Shown here piece after piece: positions 9,435-19,400 of a stretch of DNA of 64,000 bases. The stretch comes from Telluribacter roseus. Lineage in GTDB: Bacteria; Bacteroidota; Bacteroidia; Cytophagales; Spirosomataceae. A program made the position numbers and the translations under genes. Position 1 is the first letter of the stretch. Each line of letters starts with the position of its first letter. The notes beneath the pieces were generated by a model that saw only the letters and a program-made list of their open reading frames with translations, made no database searches and had not been told where the DNA came from. The DNA lies in assembly GCF_017355915.2 (NCBI RefSeq), contig NZ_JAFEUV020000011.1, positions 62,001 to 126,000 of the forward strand. The letters are read 5' to 3'.

Positions 9435-10199
9435 ATGAATTGGCTACTCGAACTCATTGCTATTGTCTCTGAGGGACTAGGCAGATTTACTCCGAGGAAC
9501 TTAGGGCTTACTCTTGCGGCAGCACTTGGCTTCGCTCTTCTTTGTGGTTGGATTTGCCTCCATTATGTACAACTATGGAATAAACGGTTCCAACTAACCA
9601 CTACTCATAAAATATTCACTGCTCTGGCCTGTACATTTACCTTCTTTTTCGTATTGGCTTTTGCGGGGTTAGCTTTTATGCGGGAGATCACACAAGCACA
9701 GATTATAATCTGGCAGGGGAATCTCAAAGAGGATCAAGATTGGAGCCAAAGAACTTTTGAGAAGACCTATCATAAAGTTAAAGAATCCGGTAAAGAAGAT
9801 ATATCCACTTTCCCTCCCATAGAGAGAAATATCATCCCGGTTACTCATAATGATTCTCAGCTCCTTGCTGCTCAGATTTACTCTAATGAGGCTTGTACGA
9901 ACTTTGATGAAATGCACCCATTCCTAAGTAAAATCGTTTGGGCTACTCCTTCTCTCCCTACTGAAGTAATTCATTCAGATGTAACATCCTTTTTTAAAAG
10001 TAACCCTGGCAAAACCTATCCAACTATAAATGCTATTGATCTGGCAGCAAAGCATATAAAAGATGAGCTACTGGTACAAGCACCACGAGTAGTCACCATC
10101 TCACGCATAGGTTTAGTGCTGGCATTTATTCTGGTACAGTTGGTTCCGTTCGGTATTATTGGCGTTGCTGCATATAAGGATATAAAAAGCAGTCTTTAA
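9435..10199 (+). CDS. Membrane protein with three transmembrane segments, unknown function
   Basis: A 254-residue protein with hydrophobic segments at about 22-44, 60-82 and 220-245, and a large polar domain (about 85-218) between the second and third. No signal peptide or known motif. It sits between the exported proteins and the cytoplasmic tubulin-like protein, 35 bp before the latter, and could anchor that protein or carry signal across the inner membrane. This role is inference from position and topology. The upstream 88-bp gap is one of the larger ones in the block, so a second promoter is possible. Confidence 0.65.
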   Translation: MNWLLELIAIVSEGLGRFTPRNLGLTLAAALGFALLCGWICLHYVQLWNKRFQLTTTHKIFTALACTFTFFFVLAFAGLAFMREITQAQIIIWQGNLKEDQDWSQRTFEKTYHKVKESGKEDISTFPPIERNIIPVTHNDSQLLAAQIYSNEACTNFDEMHPFLSKIVWATPSLPTEVIHSDVTSFFKSNPGKTYPTINAIDLAAKHIKDELLVQAPRVVTISRIGLVLAFILVQLVPFGIIGVAAYKDIKSSL

Positions 10200-10233
10200 A
10201 ATGTTCTTTTTTCACAATTAATAAGGGTACATC

Positions 10234-13200
10234 ATGGCTAATCATCTACTAATAGTTTCAGGAGGCACGGGCGGTAAGGTAGTTAGAGCGTTTAAGAAAT
10301 TAGTCTACCAACAATACAGAAACGAAGACCCAAATAATATTGGGTATTTGTATATCGATTCAAGCACTGACGAATACAGTAAGGAGTCGGAATGGGAAGT
10401 GATGGGTGAATCAATAGCATTAGGTACAAGTAACTTCCTGGAGCTGAAATCAGACAACCTGGCCAGCAAATTTGCTGAAATTGAAAGGTATCCTGGAGTT
10501 AAGAACTTCATTGGTGACCAAAAGTACTGGCTTGATCTAATAAATGACTCACGAGGTCAAAAAACGGCTGGAATGCAACGTCGCCGAATGGGACGTATCT
10601 TGTTTGCCAGTAATGCCAAAACCTTTAATTCAGCACTGGCTCAACAGGTTTTAAAGCTACAGCAGGATACCAATGAAACAAATGTTACTTTTCACGTTTG
10701 CGCTGGTTTAGCAGGAGGCACGGGAAGTGGATCAATAGTGGATATAATAACGCAGATTCGTAATAACTACCCAGCGTATGATAAAAACTATTCTATTCTG
10801 GTATACGTATACCTACCCGAGGACGCAACTACCTGGAATACCGAACTGGACTTCTACTATGCAAATGGTTATGCGGCCCTCATGGATTTAAATGCACTTA
10901 GTGCAGGTGCTTTACGCCCTTATGATGTTACCGGCGAGAAGGGGCAGCTTAATGTGGACACTCCATTCACAGGTTGTTATGTGTTCAGCAATCAGAATGA
11001 AAATGGCATATCGGTTAACAAGGAAACAGAGCTGCCATCCATTGTAGCAGATTTTATTTATCAAAAAACCATAGGCCTGGCTCAGATCTCTTCCGAGTTA
11101 CACCGTTTGGAGTCAGGAGAAAACGGCGATCCAACTCCTGAAATGGCTGTTGGTAGTAGAACAGCTGAGCGCAGTAAACGCTTTTTAAGCTTTGGGATTA
11201 AAAGGCTTGCTATTCCTGAGCAGGAAATTAGGGAGTACCTTACCTACAATCTGGCTAAGCAGGCTGCACTTCAGCTACGTTTTAATAATTGGGTGGATGT
11301 AGCAGGTTATGTTAATGATCCAAAGCCAAGAAGCTTTAATGAAGAGGTGCGCCAGGCCGATATACTTCATAGATGGCGTTTAACCTTCAACCACCTTATC
11401 TTATCAGAGGCTGTTCTTATAGATGATACGAGCAGAAAGTGGAAGACGTATCAAACGCACTGGCGTGAAAAGTGTGAATTCTTCAAATCATTAGCCAGGC
11501 AGAGTGAAAAAGTGAGATGGATAGATGCTTTTAAATCTCTATCACTAAAAGAGTATGAAGAAGATTTTAGGAAGTCAGGTGGTGTTATAAGTTTTTTCCT
11601 TGCGAAGCGGAAGGATAAACGTGATATGGCTATCGAGATTCGAAGGGGTATTGAAGGTGAGTTCTTTGGAGAGTGGCGAAGTGGAAAGTTGTCGATCTAT
11701 GACCTTAAACTAAAACTAGGTGCACTACTAGATTATTTACGAACAGATCTAACAAGAGAACTGGACAATAAACTAGAAGCACAAAGCAGGTTGTTGGATA
11801 CTGCCAAGGAGGCAGTAAGGGTTAATGATGAGAATTGGGCCAAGATTGGTCTCCTCTCAGACATGCTCGGAAAGCGTGAGCAGATTTTTGAAGCCCAGGT
11901 ACTAGCTATCCAGGATGAATACCGCATTCGTACCACTATAGAAGGAATCAAGTTTGGAAAGGATTTTATATATGAGGTAGTTGAGCAACTTGAATTGTTG
12001 AATCAGGAAATTACCAAAGCAAGCGCAACGATCAATAGTGGTTTAGAGATATTTGACCAAAGCATTCTGTCACGCTGTAATGATCAGGAGTGGACACTGG
12101 ATGATGAATCAGAGTATATAGAAGTCTTTAAGCAACAGTTGGTACCCTTCTATGAATCAATGAAGGTGAAAGAAATAGTAAAAAGATTTGAGCGTGACGA
12201 TAAGGTACAAGAGCAACAAACGGCGAAGGTTCGGGAGACATTGTCAAATATTCTTGGTGTAAACCGCCAGAGCTTTGTAAACTTTAATAGTCTCATATCC
12301 AAAAGTACCTTTGTTAATACTTTAGAAAAAGTATGTCAGGAGAACGCAGTTGCTTTCGAAGCAGATTTAGGTACTCAGGATAGGCTATTAGGTATGAACG
12401 TACTGGAAAAACTGCGTTACAAATACGAGAATAATACCAGGGCCCTTCGCAGCTTGACTAGTCAGCTTATGAGGTTTGCTGGATGCTACGCTCTATTCAA
12501 TCAAAATGAGATTAATAAAGCAGGTGATGGTTTCTCGGCGGGAGCCGCGAAAAGAACCCTGTTTGTTATTCTACCTAAGAACTCATCTGTAAACTATCCT
12601 ACATTTATAGATGAATTAAAAGAAGCGTTCGAGTTTAATAAAAATCAGCAGAGTGAATTGAAGTTTCTTGAAGCTGATTCTAGCGAACATCAAATAACGC
12701 TGATGACGGTAACCAGTTTATTCCCCCTACGGTACCTGACCCACACGGAGCGACTACGGGAGAAGTACCGTCTGCGTTTGCAAAAATCTGACTCTGTTAA
12801 GGCACGTATGCTGGTCCATATTCAGGATGATGAATTGCCTGATCTGTTTGCTCCAACTCTACAGGAAGCCAATGAAAAGCTAGATCAAAAGCGTGTTCAA
12901 TCGATAACCGATCTTTTGATGGCCCATGCGATGGATCTTGTAAAAGAGAAGGAGAATGAAAATGGGTATAAAAAGTTAGCATTAGTGGAAGTTGACCGAT
13001 TTGGAGATGAGGAACCTCTATTCTATATGGACAAGATGCTTCATAATGCGTGGAAAAGCCTAATACCTTCTGAAATTGAAAAGCTTTCCCAAGTTGTTCG
13101 TCAGGAAAGTGTAACTAACTACAGACATAAGTCCAAAAGAGTTGAACTTGTGGCTAAAATTGAGAAGATGGTAGTTAAACTCAGAGAAGAAGCAGGTAAT

Positions 13201-13269
13201 CCCAACGACTACAATCTTTTTAAAGATGCTGCAAAAAGGCTGATAAATGATCTGGAAAAAGAGAATTGA
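10234..13269 (+). CDS. Large tubulin/FtsZ-like protein (Tubulin_2 type)
   Basis: A 1011-residue protein without signal peptide or membrane segments, so cytoplasmic. The N-terminus reads LLIVSGGTGGKVVRAFKKL (residues 5-23), a nucleotide-binding start, followed by IGYLYIDSS. At 155-167 is CAGLAGGTGSGS, the tubulin/FtsZ signature GGTGSG that contacts GTP phosphates. Later FSAGAAKRTLFVIL and repeated charged helices (for example 590-720) make up a long C-terminal region absent from FtsZ (about 380 residues). Such proteins are annotated as tubulin-like-domain proteins; Makarova and Koonin described FtsZ-like families proposed to act in membrane remodelling together with vWA, GTPase and OmpA-type proteins. 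Here the neighbours are a caspase and DUF4384 protein instead. GTP use and polymerisation are predicted, not shown. Confidence 0.8.
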   Translation: MANHLLIVSGGTGGKVVRAFKKLVYQQYRNEDPNNIGYLYIDSSTDEYSKESEWEVMGESIALGTSNFLELKSDNLASKFAEIERYPGVKNFIGDQKYWLDLINDSRGQKTAGMQRRRMGRILFASNAKTFNSALAQQVLKLQQDTNETNVTFHVCAGLAGGTGSGSIVDIITQIRNNYPAYDKNYSILVYVYLPEDATTWNTELDFYYANGYAALMDLNALSAGALRPYDVTGEKGQLNVDTPFTGCYVFSNQNENGISVNKETELPSIVADFIYQKTIGLAQISSELHRLESGENGDPTPEMAVGSRTAERSKRFLSFGIKRLAIPEQEIREYLTYNLAKQAALQLRFNNWVDVAGYVNDPKPRSFNEEVRQADILHRWRLTFNHLILSEAVLIDDTSRKWKTYQTHWREKCEFFKSLARQSEKVRWIDAFKSLSLKEYEEDFRKSGGVISFFLAKRKDKRDMAIEIRRGIEGEFFGEWRSGKLSIYDLKLKLGALLDYLRTDLTRELDNKLEAQSRLLDTAKEAVRVNDENWAKIGLLSDMLGKREQIFEAQVLAIQDEYRIRTTIEGIKFGKDFIYEVVEQLELLNQEITKASATINSGLEIFDQSILSRCNDQEWTLDDESEYIEVFKQQLVPFYESMKVKEIVKRFERDDKVQEQQTAKVRETLSNILGVNRQSFVNFNSLISKSTFVNTLEKVCQENAVAFEADLGTQDRLLGMNVLEKLRYKYENNTRALRSLTSQLMRFAGCYALFNQNEINKAGDGFSAGAAKRTLFVILPKNSSVNYPTFIDELKEAFEFNKNQQSELKFLEADSSEHQITLMTVTSLFPLRYLTHTERLREKYRLRLQKSDSVKARMLVHIQDDELPDLFAPTLQEANEKLDQKRVQSITDLLMAHAMDLVKEKENENGYKKLALVEVDRFGDEEPLFYMDKMLHNAWKSLIPSEIEKLSQVVRQESVTNYRHKSKRVELVAKIEKMVVKLREEAGNPNDYNLFKDAAKRLINDLEKEN

Positions 13270-13300
13270 ATAATAGACACTATCAGAAATACTCACACTA

Positions 13301-13882
13301 ATGGTAAAGCGACACGGAAAATGTACTAATATAGATGATGATTGCCTTAAAGCTAAATCAGGCGATGTTATCACTGTTGAAGGAGCTAATGAATTTATTT
13401 GTCCTGAATGTAGGAGTGATCTTTTTGAAGTACCTAAACCAAAGCCTTCTAGGCCAAAATGGCTAGTACCCGCTCTACTTTTAATTTTATTGGTTGCCGG
13501 AGGTTTTGGATTAGTTACCATTATTGATGGAATTGGCGGTATTGGTGGGACGACAACTGATACTACAGGTAAAACAGTTCATCGAGATCCGCCAGGACCT
13601 ACTCCTCCAACTGATCCAGTTAAATCTAATACTTCTCTACTTCCACGTAGTGGTGTAAAGATTGAAAATACTGAGGAATGTCAAGACTGCCAATCCTACT
13701 ACTATGTTCATGATGGAAAAGGAGGAAGAAGACGCGAAGGTGGGAATTATAGTACTAGCTGTTGCCAATGTGGTACAGTCAAACGTTTCAGCGATGGCTA
13801 TGACTACAGCATCACTTGTGATGGAGATAGGATTATAGCTAAGATGATAACTTCTGCAAGTAATCAGGATGAAACCAATTAG
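13301..13882 (+). CDS. Membrane-anchored zinc-ribbon protein
   Basis: A 193-residue protein. The N-terminus holds four cysteines (C8, C15, C34, C37) in the pattern GKCTNIDDDC and FICPEC, a zinc ribbon. A Pro/Lys linker leads to one transmembrane helix (about 53-75), then a Gly/Thr/Pro linker and a second Cys-rich region (C127, C130, C154, C155, C157, C173). From memory, the same kind of N-terminal ribbon heads PstS/OmpA-type proteins associated with FtsZ-like proteins. It starts 31 bp after the tubulin-like gene and is the last gene before the terminator at 13.9 kb. With the ribbon inside and the second Cys region outside, it could link the cytoplasmic tubulin-like protein to the exported components; this is inference. 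Confidence 0.7.
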   Translation: MVKRHGKCTNIDDDCLKAKSGDVITVEGANEFICPECRSDLFEVPKPKPSRPKWLVPALLLILLVAGGFGLVTIIDGIGGIGGTTTDTTGKTVHRDPPGPTPPTDPVKSNTSLLPRSGVKIENTEECQDCQSYYYVHDGKGGRRREGGNYSTSCCQCGTVKRFSDGYDYSITCDGDRIIAKMITSASNQDETN

Positions 13883-13902
13883 AGCTAACACCTCAAAATA
13901 AC

Positions 13903-13937
13903 AAAAGCCCGTTATAATATGCGGGCTTTTTATTTTT
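13903..13937. terminator. Bidirectional hairpin terminator at right end of the AT-rich block
   Basis: AAAAGCCCG pairs with CGGGCTTTT around a 10-base AT-rich loop, with T-rich runs on both strands. It lies between convergent genes (plus-strand stop at 13882, minus-strand stop at 13996) and can end both transcripts. Confidence 0.75.
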
Positions 13938-13995
13938 CCATAAAAGTAGATGTAGTATCTGTACCACATTTAATAGCCACTTGATATACATCTAT

Positions 13996-14565
13996 TCATG
14001 CAATCTCAATCCCCTCCAGCACCCGATCGGCCTGCTGGATGTGCCTTTCGTCGTGGGCTTTGACAAAGGCGAACGTGTCACCCAGGTTTAGCCTGACGAA
14101 TTTTGAAATGGAGATAGGTACTTTGATTTGGTTAAGATTCAGGTGTTCGGCTTCGCGGAGTAGCTGCAGCCAATGCTCCTGCTGGTCGATGAAGCTGGCT
14201 ACCACCTGGGCCCCGTTCAGATCAGACGGTGGTACGTGCCCTTTCATGGCTTTGTACTTCCGTTTATTTTCTGCCTTCATAAGGCTAGTAAAGTAGCTAC
14301 CCAGGTAGCCGCTCCGGAAGTAGGGGGTGGAGTGTCTGTACCGGGTAGGGCATGTGTCTATGGCCCCCTGTACTGCCGGTAGGTAGTACCTGCCGTAGCT
14401 ATTGAGGTGCTCCAGGCACTGGGCTGCTGACCAGCCCCCGCCGGGGTCTGGTTGCAGGAGTTGAACTTCCGGCAGGTTCTGGTATACCCGCGTGGCCTTA
14501 TCCAGGTGTTCCTCTACCTGCTGCTGCAAGCCGCCCAGCCATTCTGCAGTAAGATGCCTTTTCAT
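13996..14565 (-). CDS. DinB-family protein
   Basis: The start is the ATG at 14565, which overlaps the stop of the upstream gene as ATGA; the longer open frame to 14658 lies inside that gene. The 189-residue product has the four-helix DinB/YfiT layout, with LQPDPGGGWSAAQCLEHLNSYGRYY (His of the metal triad), FVRLNLGDTFAFVKAHDERHIQQADRVL (the other two histidines) near the C-terminus. Family members are small metal-binding enzymes, several of them thiol-dependent transferases, but most have no known substrate. The ATGA overlap implies translational coupling to the DUF4345-like gene. Confidence 0.8.
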   Translation of the reverse strand: MKRHLTAEWLGGLQQQVEEHLDKATRVYQNLPEVQLLQPDPGGGWSAAQCLEHLNSYGRYYLPAVQGAIDTCPTRYRHSTPYFRSGYLGSYFTSLMKAENKRKYKAMKGHVPPSDLNGAQVVASFIDQQEHWLQLLREAEHLNLNQIKVPISISKFVRLNLGDTFAFVKAHDERHIQQADRVLEGIEIA

Positions 14566-14987
14566 CGGCTTACGGCCTGCGGGTGAGTGGTCAGTCGGGT
14601 CTTTAGGAAGAGCAGTAGCAGGGAACACGCGCAAAGCACCGATTCGATTACCAGCCACTGCTGTCCAAAATCGCCCAGGCTGCCCTCCACCAAGATGGTG
14701 GTTACTCTCGAAACGGCATAGGAGCCCCAGAGAATGGAGATAAAGATCAGCCCCCGGGTAACGTCCCGCAGCAGCAGGTACACCAGTAGTACTACGATAG
14801 TAAGACTTACCCCACCGTAAACGCCCCGGATGGAGCTGTAGGCATCGGTGTTAGTGAGCTTCACGCCCACCAGATCCATGACGGACTGGGGATCAGAAAA
14901 GGCCATCAGGCAGACTGAGAAGATGGACAGGGCCGATAGGCTGAGCAGGGCTTTACTGAGTCCGTTTACAAGTTGTTGTTTTTTCAT
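14562..14987 (-). CDS. DUF4345-like integral membrane protein
   Basis: I take the ATG at 14987 (MKKQQLVNGLSKALL) rather than the upstream in-frame codon at 15017, giving 141 residues. There are four hydrophobic segments: LLSLSALSIFSVCLMAF, GVYGGVSLTIVVLLVYLLL, GLIFISILWGSYAVSRV and WLVIESVLCACSLLLLFL. The loop MDLVGVKLTNTDAYSSIRGVYGG resembles DUF4345 proteins. Function unknown. It lies 75 bp downstream of the Crp-like regulator and overlaps the DinB-type gene by four bases, so the three probably form one minus-strand operon. Confidence 0.7.
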   Translation of the reverse strand: MKKQQLVNGLSKALLSLSALSIFSVCLMAFSDPQSVMDLVGVKLTNTDAYSSIRGVYGGVSLTIVVLLVYLLLRDVTRGLIFISILWGSYAVSRVTTILVEGSLGDFGQQWLVIESVLCACSLLLLFLKTRLTTHPQAVSR

Positions 14988-15062
14988 GGCTACTAATTGG
15001 TTTGATTTATATCCCAAAATTGCGCCCTTTCCGGAATCTAATTCTTGGTATTTACCATGATT

Positions 15063-15647
15063 TCAGATCCGCACTTTGTTCAACAACTTACTGAAATTGG
15101 TCGGATCAACACTTAGATAACTGGCCAGGTACTTATGAGGTACGAGCTGCAGGATGTGCGGGCTTCGTTTTAGTAAGGTCTTAAACCGCTCCTCCGATGA
15201 GAACGACTGCAGCTCTACCAGTCTTTCCAGAACGCCCGATAAAGCCCCGCTAACACCGATGCGTATCATCCTTTCAATAGAAGGGTACTGGAGCATAAGG
15301 CGATCCAGATCCTGAAAACTTGCCTTAAGTAACAAAGAAGGGGTAAGGGTTTCGTAGTAGTACCTTGAGGGCTGCTGAAACAGGAAAGAGTCGATGACCC
15401 CACCGAACTGATGGGTATAGTTAAAGACGAGCGTAGCTTCCCGATCCAAGTCGTCGGCATAGTATACCCGCTGGAGGCCATCCAATACAAAGTAGAGGTA
15501 CTTCTCGGTATCCCCCTTAGCGGTAAGGAGTACTTTTCGTTTTACTTCCTGAGGTTTCCAGATGGCCAGAAACTCTTCCACCTCCTGTTCTTTCAGTGGG
15601 TACAAACTCATTACTACCTGGCGCAAAGGTTCACTGTTGGTAAGCAT
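15063..15647 (-). CDS. Crp/Fnr-family transcription regulator
   Basis: A 194-residue protein with a cyclic-nucleotide-binding-type beta-roll (about 15-130; YLYFVLDGLQRVYY and a YETLTPSLLLKA stretch) and a short C-terminal winged helix in which HKYLASYLSVDPTNFSKLLNK fits the recognition region. The RxR/E phosphate-binding motif of true cAMP receptors is not evident, as in most Bacteroidota relatives, whose ligand is unknown. It heads the operon with the DUF4345-like and DinB genes and may control it. Confidence 0.8.
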   Translation of the reverse strand: MLTNSEPLRQVVMSLYPLKEQEVEEFLAIWKPQEVKRKVLLTAKGDTEKYLYFVLDGLQRVYYADDLDREATLVFNYTHQFGGVIDSFLFQQPSRYYYETLTPSLLLKASFQDLDRLMLQYPSIERMIRIGVSGALSGVLERLVELQSFSSEERFKTLLKRSPHILQLVPHKYLASYLSVDPTNFSKLLNKVRI

Positions 15648-16485
15648 ATAGATAGGGTCGTTAGGCTACAAGTACAGTACTGGTAGCAAAGGATAGACAA
15701 GATATAACATAAGTGGCGACAGTAAGACTTTTTGTAGAGAGTCAGCCATAGGAAAGGGGCAGGAGAGCCTGGTTGTAACGCCTTCAGGTACTTTCTTCGC
15801 CGGAAAATTTATTAAGGATAAGTAGCAAGGGTTCAACGGTATACGGTGGTAATCGTATTTTTTTATTATAATCTGGGTTAGATGCCGGGTTATTATCACT
15901 TTTATAGTAAATGCTCTTTGTTTACTGTCCTATTTTAAATTCCTATACGGAGTTAGCTACAAATTTTTAAAATAAGTACTCCCTTACACATGAAGTAAAT
16001 AGCAGCTATTCAGGAGAAGCGTGTGACGTTTACTAAGTTTCTCTTGCGAGTTGTTACATTTTGATTATGTTTCGGGTACGTACACGTCACTTTTGTTTAC
16101 TTAATATCCATAATTAAGTACTCCGGTTACAAAAGTTAAGCACACTGTCCCACTAATCATGATCCTGTTGTCGATGCTGGTTCGAAGAAGGAGAAGATCC
16201 TTATGTATATGTGTACGAACACACTGCTGTTTTTTGAACCGGTAGATGAAAGAGAAGGCCAGTAAGTACTAAGAAATGAAAATGCAATCACATTCCTAAC
16301 CCAATAAAGTAGTCATTCATGCAAAGAAAAATAAGAGCCCCCTAAGTAGACCTTGTGAGGAAAAGCCGACAGTGGAATTGTAAAAGAAGCTTTACGTATG
16401 ATCGAAAATGGTCTGATCAGGCGTGACAGGAAATTGTAAGCTGAAAAACTGACTCAATGTAATAACCTATACCCTTAATTACCTA
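15648..16485. other. Long non-coding region upstream of the SusC gene
   Basis: About 840 bases with no supported gene; the short open frames show no protein character. The right part should hold the promoter of the SusC/SusD operon. A small inverted repeat (ACTTAAT, 7-base gap, ATTAAGT) lies near 16100-16120. No tRNA, riboswitch or repeat array was recognised. Confidence 0.4.
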
Positions 16486-19400
16486 ATGAATTTACCTCTT
16501 ACAAGTGAAACTGCCCCCAAAGCATGGCAGCTTCTCAGACGATCGGTAGGTGAGATCCGGGACTCCGTTCGGGACTCCGTCCGGGACTCCATCGGATTTT
16601 CGCCTGTTGCAGGGCATCCGTCCAATCTACCTAAAACACTCATTCCTGTTTTTCTGGCGGTGGCCATCACGCACGTGGAGGCGGCCGGGAATAATCAGAG
16701 CAATAAATATAGCCCCAAAGCTTCATCCGTTGTAGTAAGCAAAAAAGCCACTGAACTCCGCGTTACCGGTAAAGTACTGGATGACAAAGGGGACGGACTG
16801 CCGGGCGTAAGCATTCTGATCAAAGGAACCAGCCGGGGAACCGTTTCTGATATCAACGGAGGTTGGGAGCTTACGGTACCCGATGCCAATACCGTACTGG
16901 TGTTTAGTTTTGTGGGCTTTACGCCCAAAGAAGTGACGGTAGGTAACCAGACCGCCATCGAAGTGACTCTGAGCCCTGATGTGAAAGCTCTCGAAGAAGT
17001 GGTAGTAGTGGGTTACGGTACCCAGAAAAAAGTAAACCTGACCGGTGCCATTACGGCCGTGGATGCCACGGAGCTGAATAACCAGGCGGCAGCCAACCTG
17101 TCGAACACCCTGGCCGGTCGTGCTCCGGGTGTGAACGTAACCAACACGTCGGGTCTGGCGGGTGCTACTTCGTCCATTCGTATGCGGGGTAGCTTTGGTG
17201 ATCCGCTTTTTGTGATTGATGGCATCGTGCGGGACAAAGAATCGTTTGACGCGCTGGAAGCCGCCGAGGTAGATCAGATCAGCTTCCTCAAGGATGCCGC
17301 CACGGCCTCTATCTATGGTTCGCGGGCTGGTAACGGGGTAGTACTGGTGACGACTAAAGGGGGGGTAAAGCAAAAGCCTACTTTCAACGTACAGTCTAAC
17401 TACACCACCGGACGACCTACTCAAACGCTCCTCTCTGACCTGACTACCGCGGAAGATGAACTCATCTACCAAAACCGGGTAGCTCAGTTCAACAATACAC
17501 CTATACCCAATAGTCAGCGCGAATTTGACTACTTCAAAGACAAGCGGTACAACGTAAATGATTTTATCTGGCAAAATCCTTACAGCCACCGTCACTCGCT
17601 GAGCGTATCGGGGGGAGATAAAAAATTGACCTACTACTCGCTCCTAAGCTACCGGGGGGAGGAAGGCTCCTACAAGAGTCTTGAGCACAACAAGTTCAAC
17701 ATGCGGACGAACGTAACCGCCGAGATTACGGACGCCATCAAGGTCAACCTGAACCTGGCGGCCAATCAGCAGAACCACGACCGCTTTTACTGGCCCTTTG
17801 CCGGTGATGATGATTTTGATGTATCTGATCTGTACCGCGTAACGTTCAACTGGCCCAAGACCTATCCCTTCTATACCGAAGCCGACGGTACTCCGGCCAA
17901 CCACGTTACCAACTATCCCGTACAAACCCCAATGGGTAGCTGGCAGGCCTGGAGTGTGATTGATCAGGTTGTGGGTGACCGCTATATCAAAACCCGCCGC
18001 CGCAACGTCAACTCAATCCTGTCGCTGGATATCAAGCTGGACAAATTCATCCCGGGCTTGACTACCAAGATCATTGGGAACTACATCGCCGCGGACTATA
18101 TGCGGAAGAAGTACCTGACCTTCCAGAAGAACTACGTATTCAACCAGGCCGATCCTAACGGAAACCGATTTATACCGGCTGCACCCGATCCGAACAAGAC
18201 CAATATCTTTAACTTTAGCCGTAACCAGCCCTTCATGAGTTACGAACTGCACAACAAGTGGAGCTATCAGTTCAACTGGTTTGCCAACTACACCCGTACC
18301 TTCAATAAGCATTCGGTAGACGGACTGCTGGTGTACGAGCAGGCGGAGGAAGGTGCCTATGAAACCACTTCAGTACTGGAAGACCCGCTGACTTCTTACG
18401 ATCAGTCGTTTGTGTACTCAACGGATATAACCAGAAGAAACGGTTTTGCGACAGAAAGGATAGGCGCCCGTCAGTCGATGATCGGACGTTTCAACTACAA
18501 CTTTGACAGCCGCTACATCGCCGAATTTTCGTTCCGTTACGACGGTAATACGCTTTTCCCTCAGGGCAAACGCTGGGGCTTCTTCCCGTCGGTGTCGGCC
18601 GCCTGGCGACTTTCCGAAGAAGCTTTCATGAAGAACTCCAATACGCTCTTCGACGAACTTAAGCTTCGTGCTTCGTACGGTACCACGGGTAACGATCTGG
18701 ATGTAAACAACAACCGTATCCGTCCCTTCTCGTATAGCTACGTATACTCTAATGCCGGTAGTTATATTTTTGGAGACCGCCTGTACCAGAGTATCGCACC
18801 GGGAGCCACTCCCAACCCTTTCCTGACCTGGGCTACCTCTACGACTTACAATACCGGTCTTGACTTTGGTTTATTGAAAAATCGCCTCTATGGTACCCTG
18901 GATGTGTTCCTCAAGAAAGAGGTGAATATCCTGGGATCCCGGGTGGTGACGCTGCCTGACAACTACGGCCAGAGCCTGGCTCCCGAAAACTACGCCGCCC
19001 GCTCATGGAGAGGTGGTGAGCTATTTGTGGAATGGCGTGATAAGGCACTCAGCAACAAGCTTAACTACTCTATCTCCGCCAATATGGGGTATGCCATTGA
19101 CCGTTGGGATGTACTGGATCAGGGCCCGGCGTTTCAGCCGGGTGGAAACCGCTTCTTTGAAAATAGAATCGGCTATCCGGCCGACCGTATTTTTGGTCTT
19201 AAGGCGCTGGGAATGGTACGTACCCAGGAGCAGCTGGATGCCCTGCTGGAAAGCGGACTTAAGCAGTATGGTCGTAACCCGTACCTGGGAGGTCTTTACT
19301 TCGAAGATGTACGGGGCGATGGGTACTCACCAGGTCCGGATGGCAAAATCGACGGAAATGATATTCAGCTCCTGTCTAACAAGGGAGCACCACGTATCAA

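Noticed and set aside
2178-13995. Integrative element with attachment repeats around the AT-rich block
   Set aside because: No integrase, tRNA or flanking direct repeat could be found by eye; foreign origin rests on composition only.
14566-14658. Longer N-terminus for the DinB-type protein
   Set aside because: Would lie wholly inside the DUF4345-like gene; the ATGA overlap start is more natural.
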